From positions 3,611,600 through 3,675,599 of the forward strand of contig KL647289.1 of assembly GCA_000727475.1 (NCBI GenBank): a stretch of DNA of 64,000 nt, given 5' to 3'. The notes beneath the pieces are model-generated. The model was not told where the DNA came from. It searched no databases and saw only the letters and a list, made by a program, of their open reading frames with translations. Below are positions 63,294 to 64,000 of this stretch, piece by piece (positions within the stretch are counted from its first letter, which is position 1; every line of letters starts with the position of its first letter). This DNA comes from Sarcocystis neurona. Lineage: Eukaryota; Apicomplexa; Conoidasida; Eucoccidiorida; Sarcocystidae. The position numbers were made by a program, and so were the translations under genes.

Positions 63294-64000
63294 GTACACA
63301 GAAATACACAGCTTTGAATTCCACCAGTGTCTCTACTGTGTATCATTGTGGTTACACTACATACGTATTTACACGAGTTGCACTGCACCCTGCTCGCCCG
63401 CTTTAGACAAGAAGTAGTAGATACAGGATACAGACATGGTTCAACGTGGGCAGCACAGGTGCCGCATGCGGTGGTTGATCTTGTGAGCACGGAGGTGGCG
63501 GAGTAGAGGCGCACATGTGTGTTACGAGACAAAGACACAAGGTAGACCAAGAAGGAGTTGGAAACATATTTGATCCACTTGACCACCAGTCCCTTCTCTG
63601 AACAAATCCATGGCGTGGCTGCGACTTAGTCGCAGGCGGTGGCCCTCTTCGCAAAGACAGGCGGAGACGTACGTCCCCACGCATACACATGTATACGCGT
63701 GTGTTTTAAAGTCCAGTCCGCGCACAAGCGAGTGAATAAGTGGGTCCAATGACTGTCACTGCGTTTTAGGTGCAAGGCTGCAAGGATATACGTAGACAGG
63801 GCAGCACGTGTACATTTACGCATCCCCGTCTGTATGTAAATGTGTGGATGTACGTCTGCACGGATGCAGCTACTGACAGGATGAGTGCGTACACTTATGT
63901 ATTCCTGCCTGTATGAGAGTGTGTATATATACGTATGCGTATATATCTGTATATACGTGAATATATAAACCTGTGTTTCTTGTGCGGGAAGGCGGGCGAC
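63294..64000 (+). other. Window end, nothing assigned
   Basis: Open frames are present on both strands, but none combines splice sites with phase. TA/TG repeat at 63900-63970. Confidence 0.5.

Overview
The window is eukaryotic nuclear DNA. It has short GT..AG-bounded exons, long introns full of TA, TG and TGTA microsatellites, pyrimidine tracts before acceptors, and CTG/CAG trinucleotide arrays. Together these point to a coccidian apicomplexan, most likely Eimeria, whose repeat-rich chromosome segments look like this. The species is inference: no marker gene is present, and no rRNA, tRNA, mobile element or CRISPR array was seen. Two assembly gaps (15014-15559 and 49877-50353) interrupt it.

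The best single reading is one very large plus-strand gene running through almost the whole window. I read it exon by exon from splice sites, open frames and reading-frame phase. Roughly 80 exons were found between 601 and 63293, about 13 kb of coding sequence or more than 4,000 residues. Neither the true start nor the true stop is certain. I could not name the protein family. The exons share a look: short beta-strand-like stretches (for example [42 protein letters not shown]) separated by turns, with scattered cysteines and N-glycosylation sequons. This would fit a large modular, probably secreted or surface, beta-rich protein. That is a hypothesis, not an identification.

Layout: 601-6448 is compact, with 24 or more small exons and introns that are often 20-150 nt. 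From 6449 onward the introns become large (up to about 4 kb) and the exons are islands. Local compact clusters occur at 36.2-37.8 kb, 40.3-42.5 kb, 46-47.8 kb and 52.1-53.8 kb. From 9.7 kb on, most exons are of phase class 1-1: they start with two bases of a codon and end with one. Such exons could be gained, lost or skipped without a frameshift. At about 60.8-61.5 kb the exon chain may cross a gene boundary, because a stop is reachable at 60874. A phase-consistent donor (60830) also lets the chain run on into four more exons, ending at 63293.

The introns are not featureless. Several are bounded by complementary low-complexity tracts: pyrimidine or CTG upstream of an exon and purine or CAG downstream. 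This is clearest around the exons at 12328-12858, 34180-34257 and 56173-56619. These tracts, the 22-30 nt candidate introns, the minisatellites at acceptors and the triple-open-frame segment at 59160-59300 are the most unusual signals. Most long open frames in the window (poly-Ala/Leu/Cys, poly-Val/Ser, [12 protein letters not shown]) are read-through of intronic repeats and are rejected as genes.
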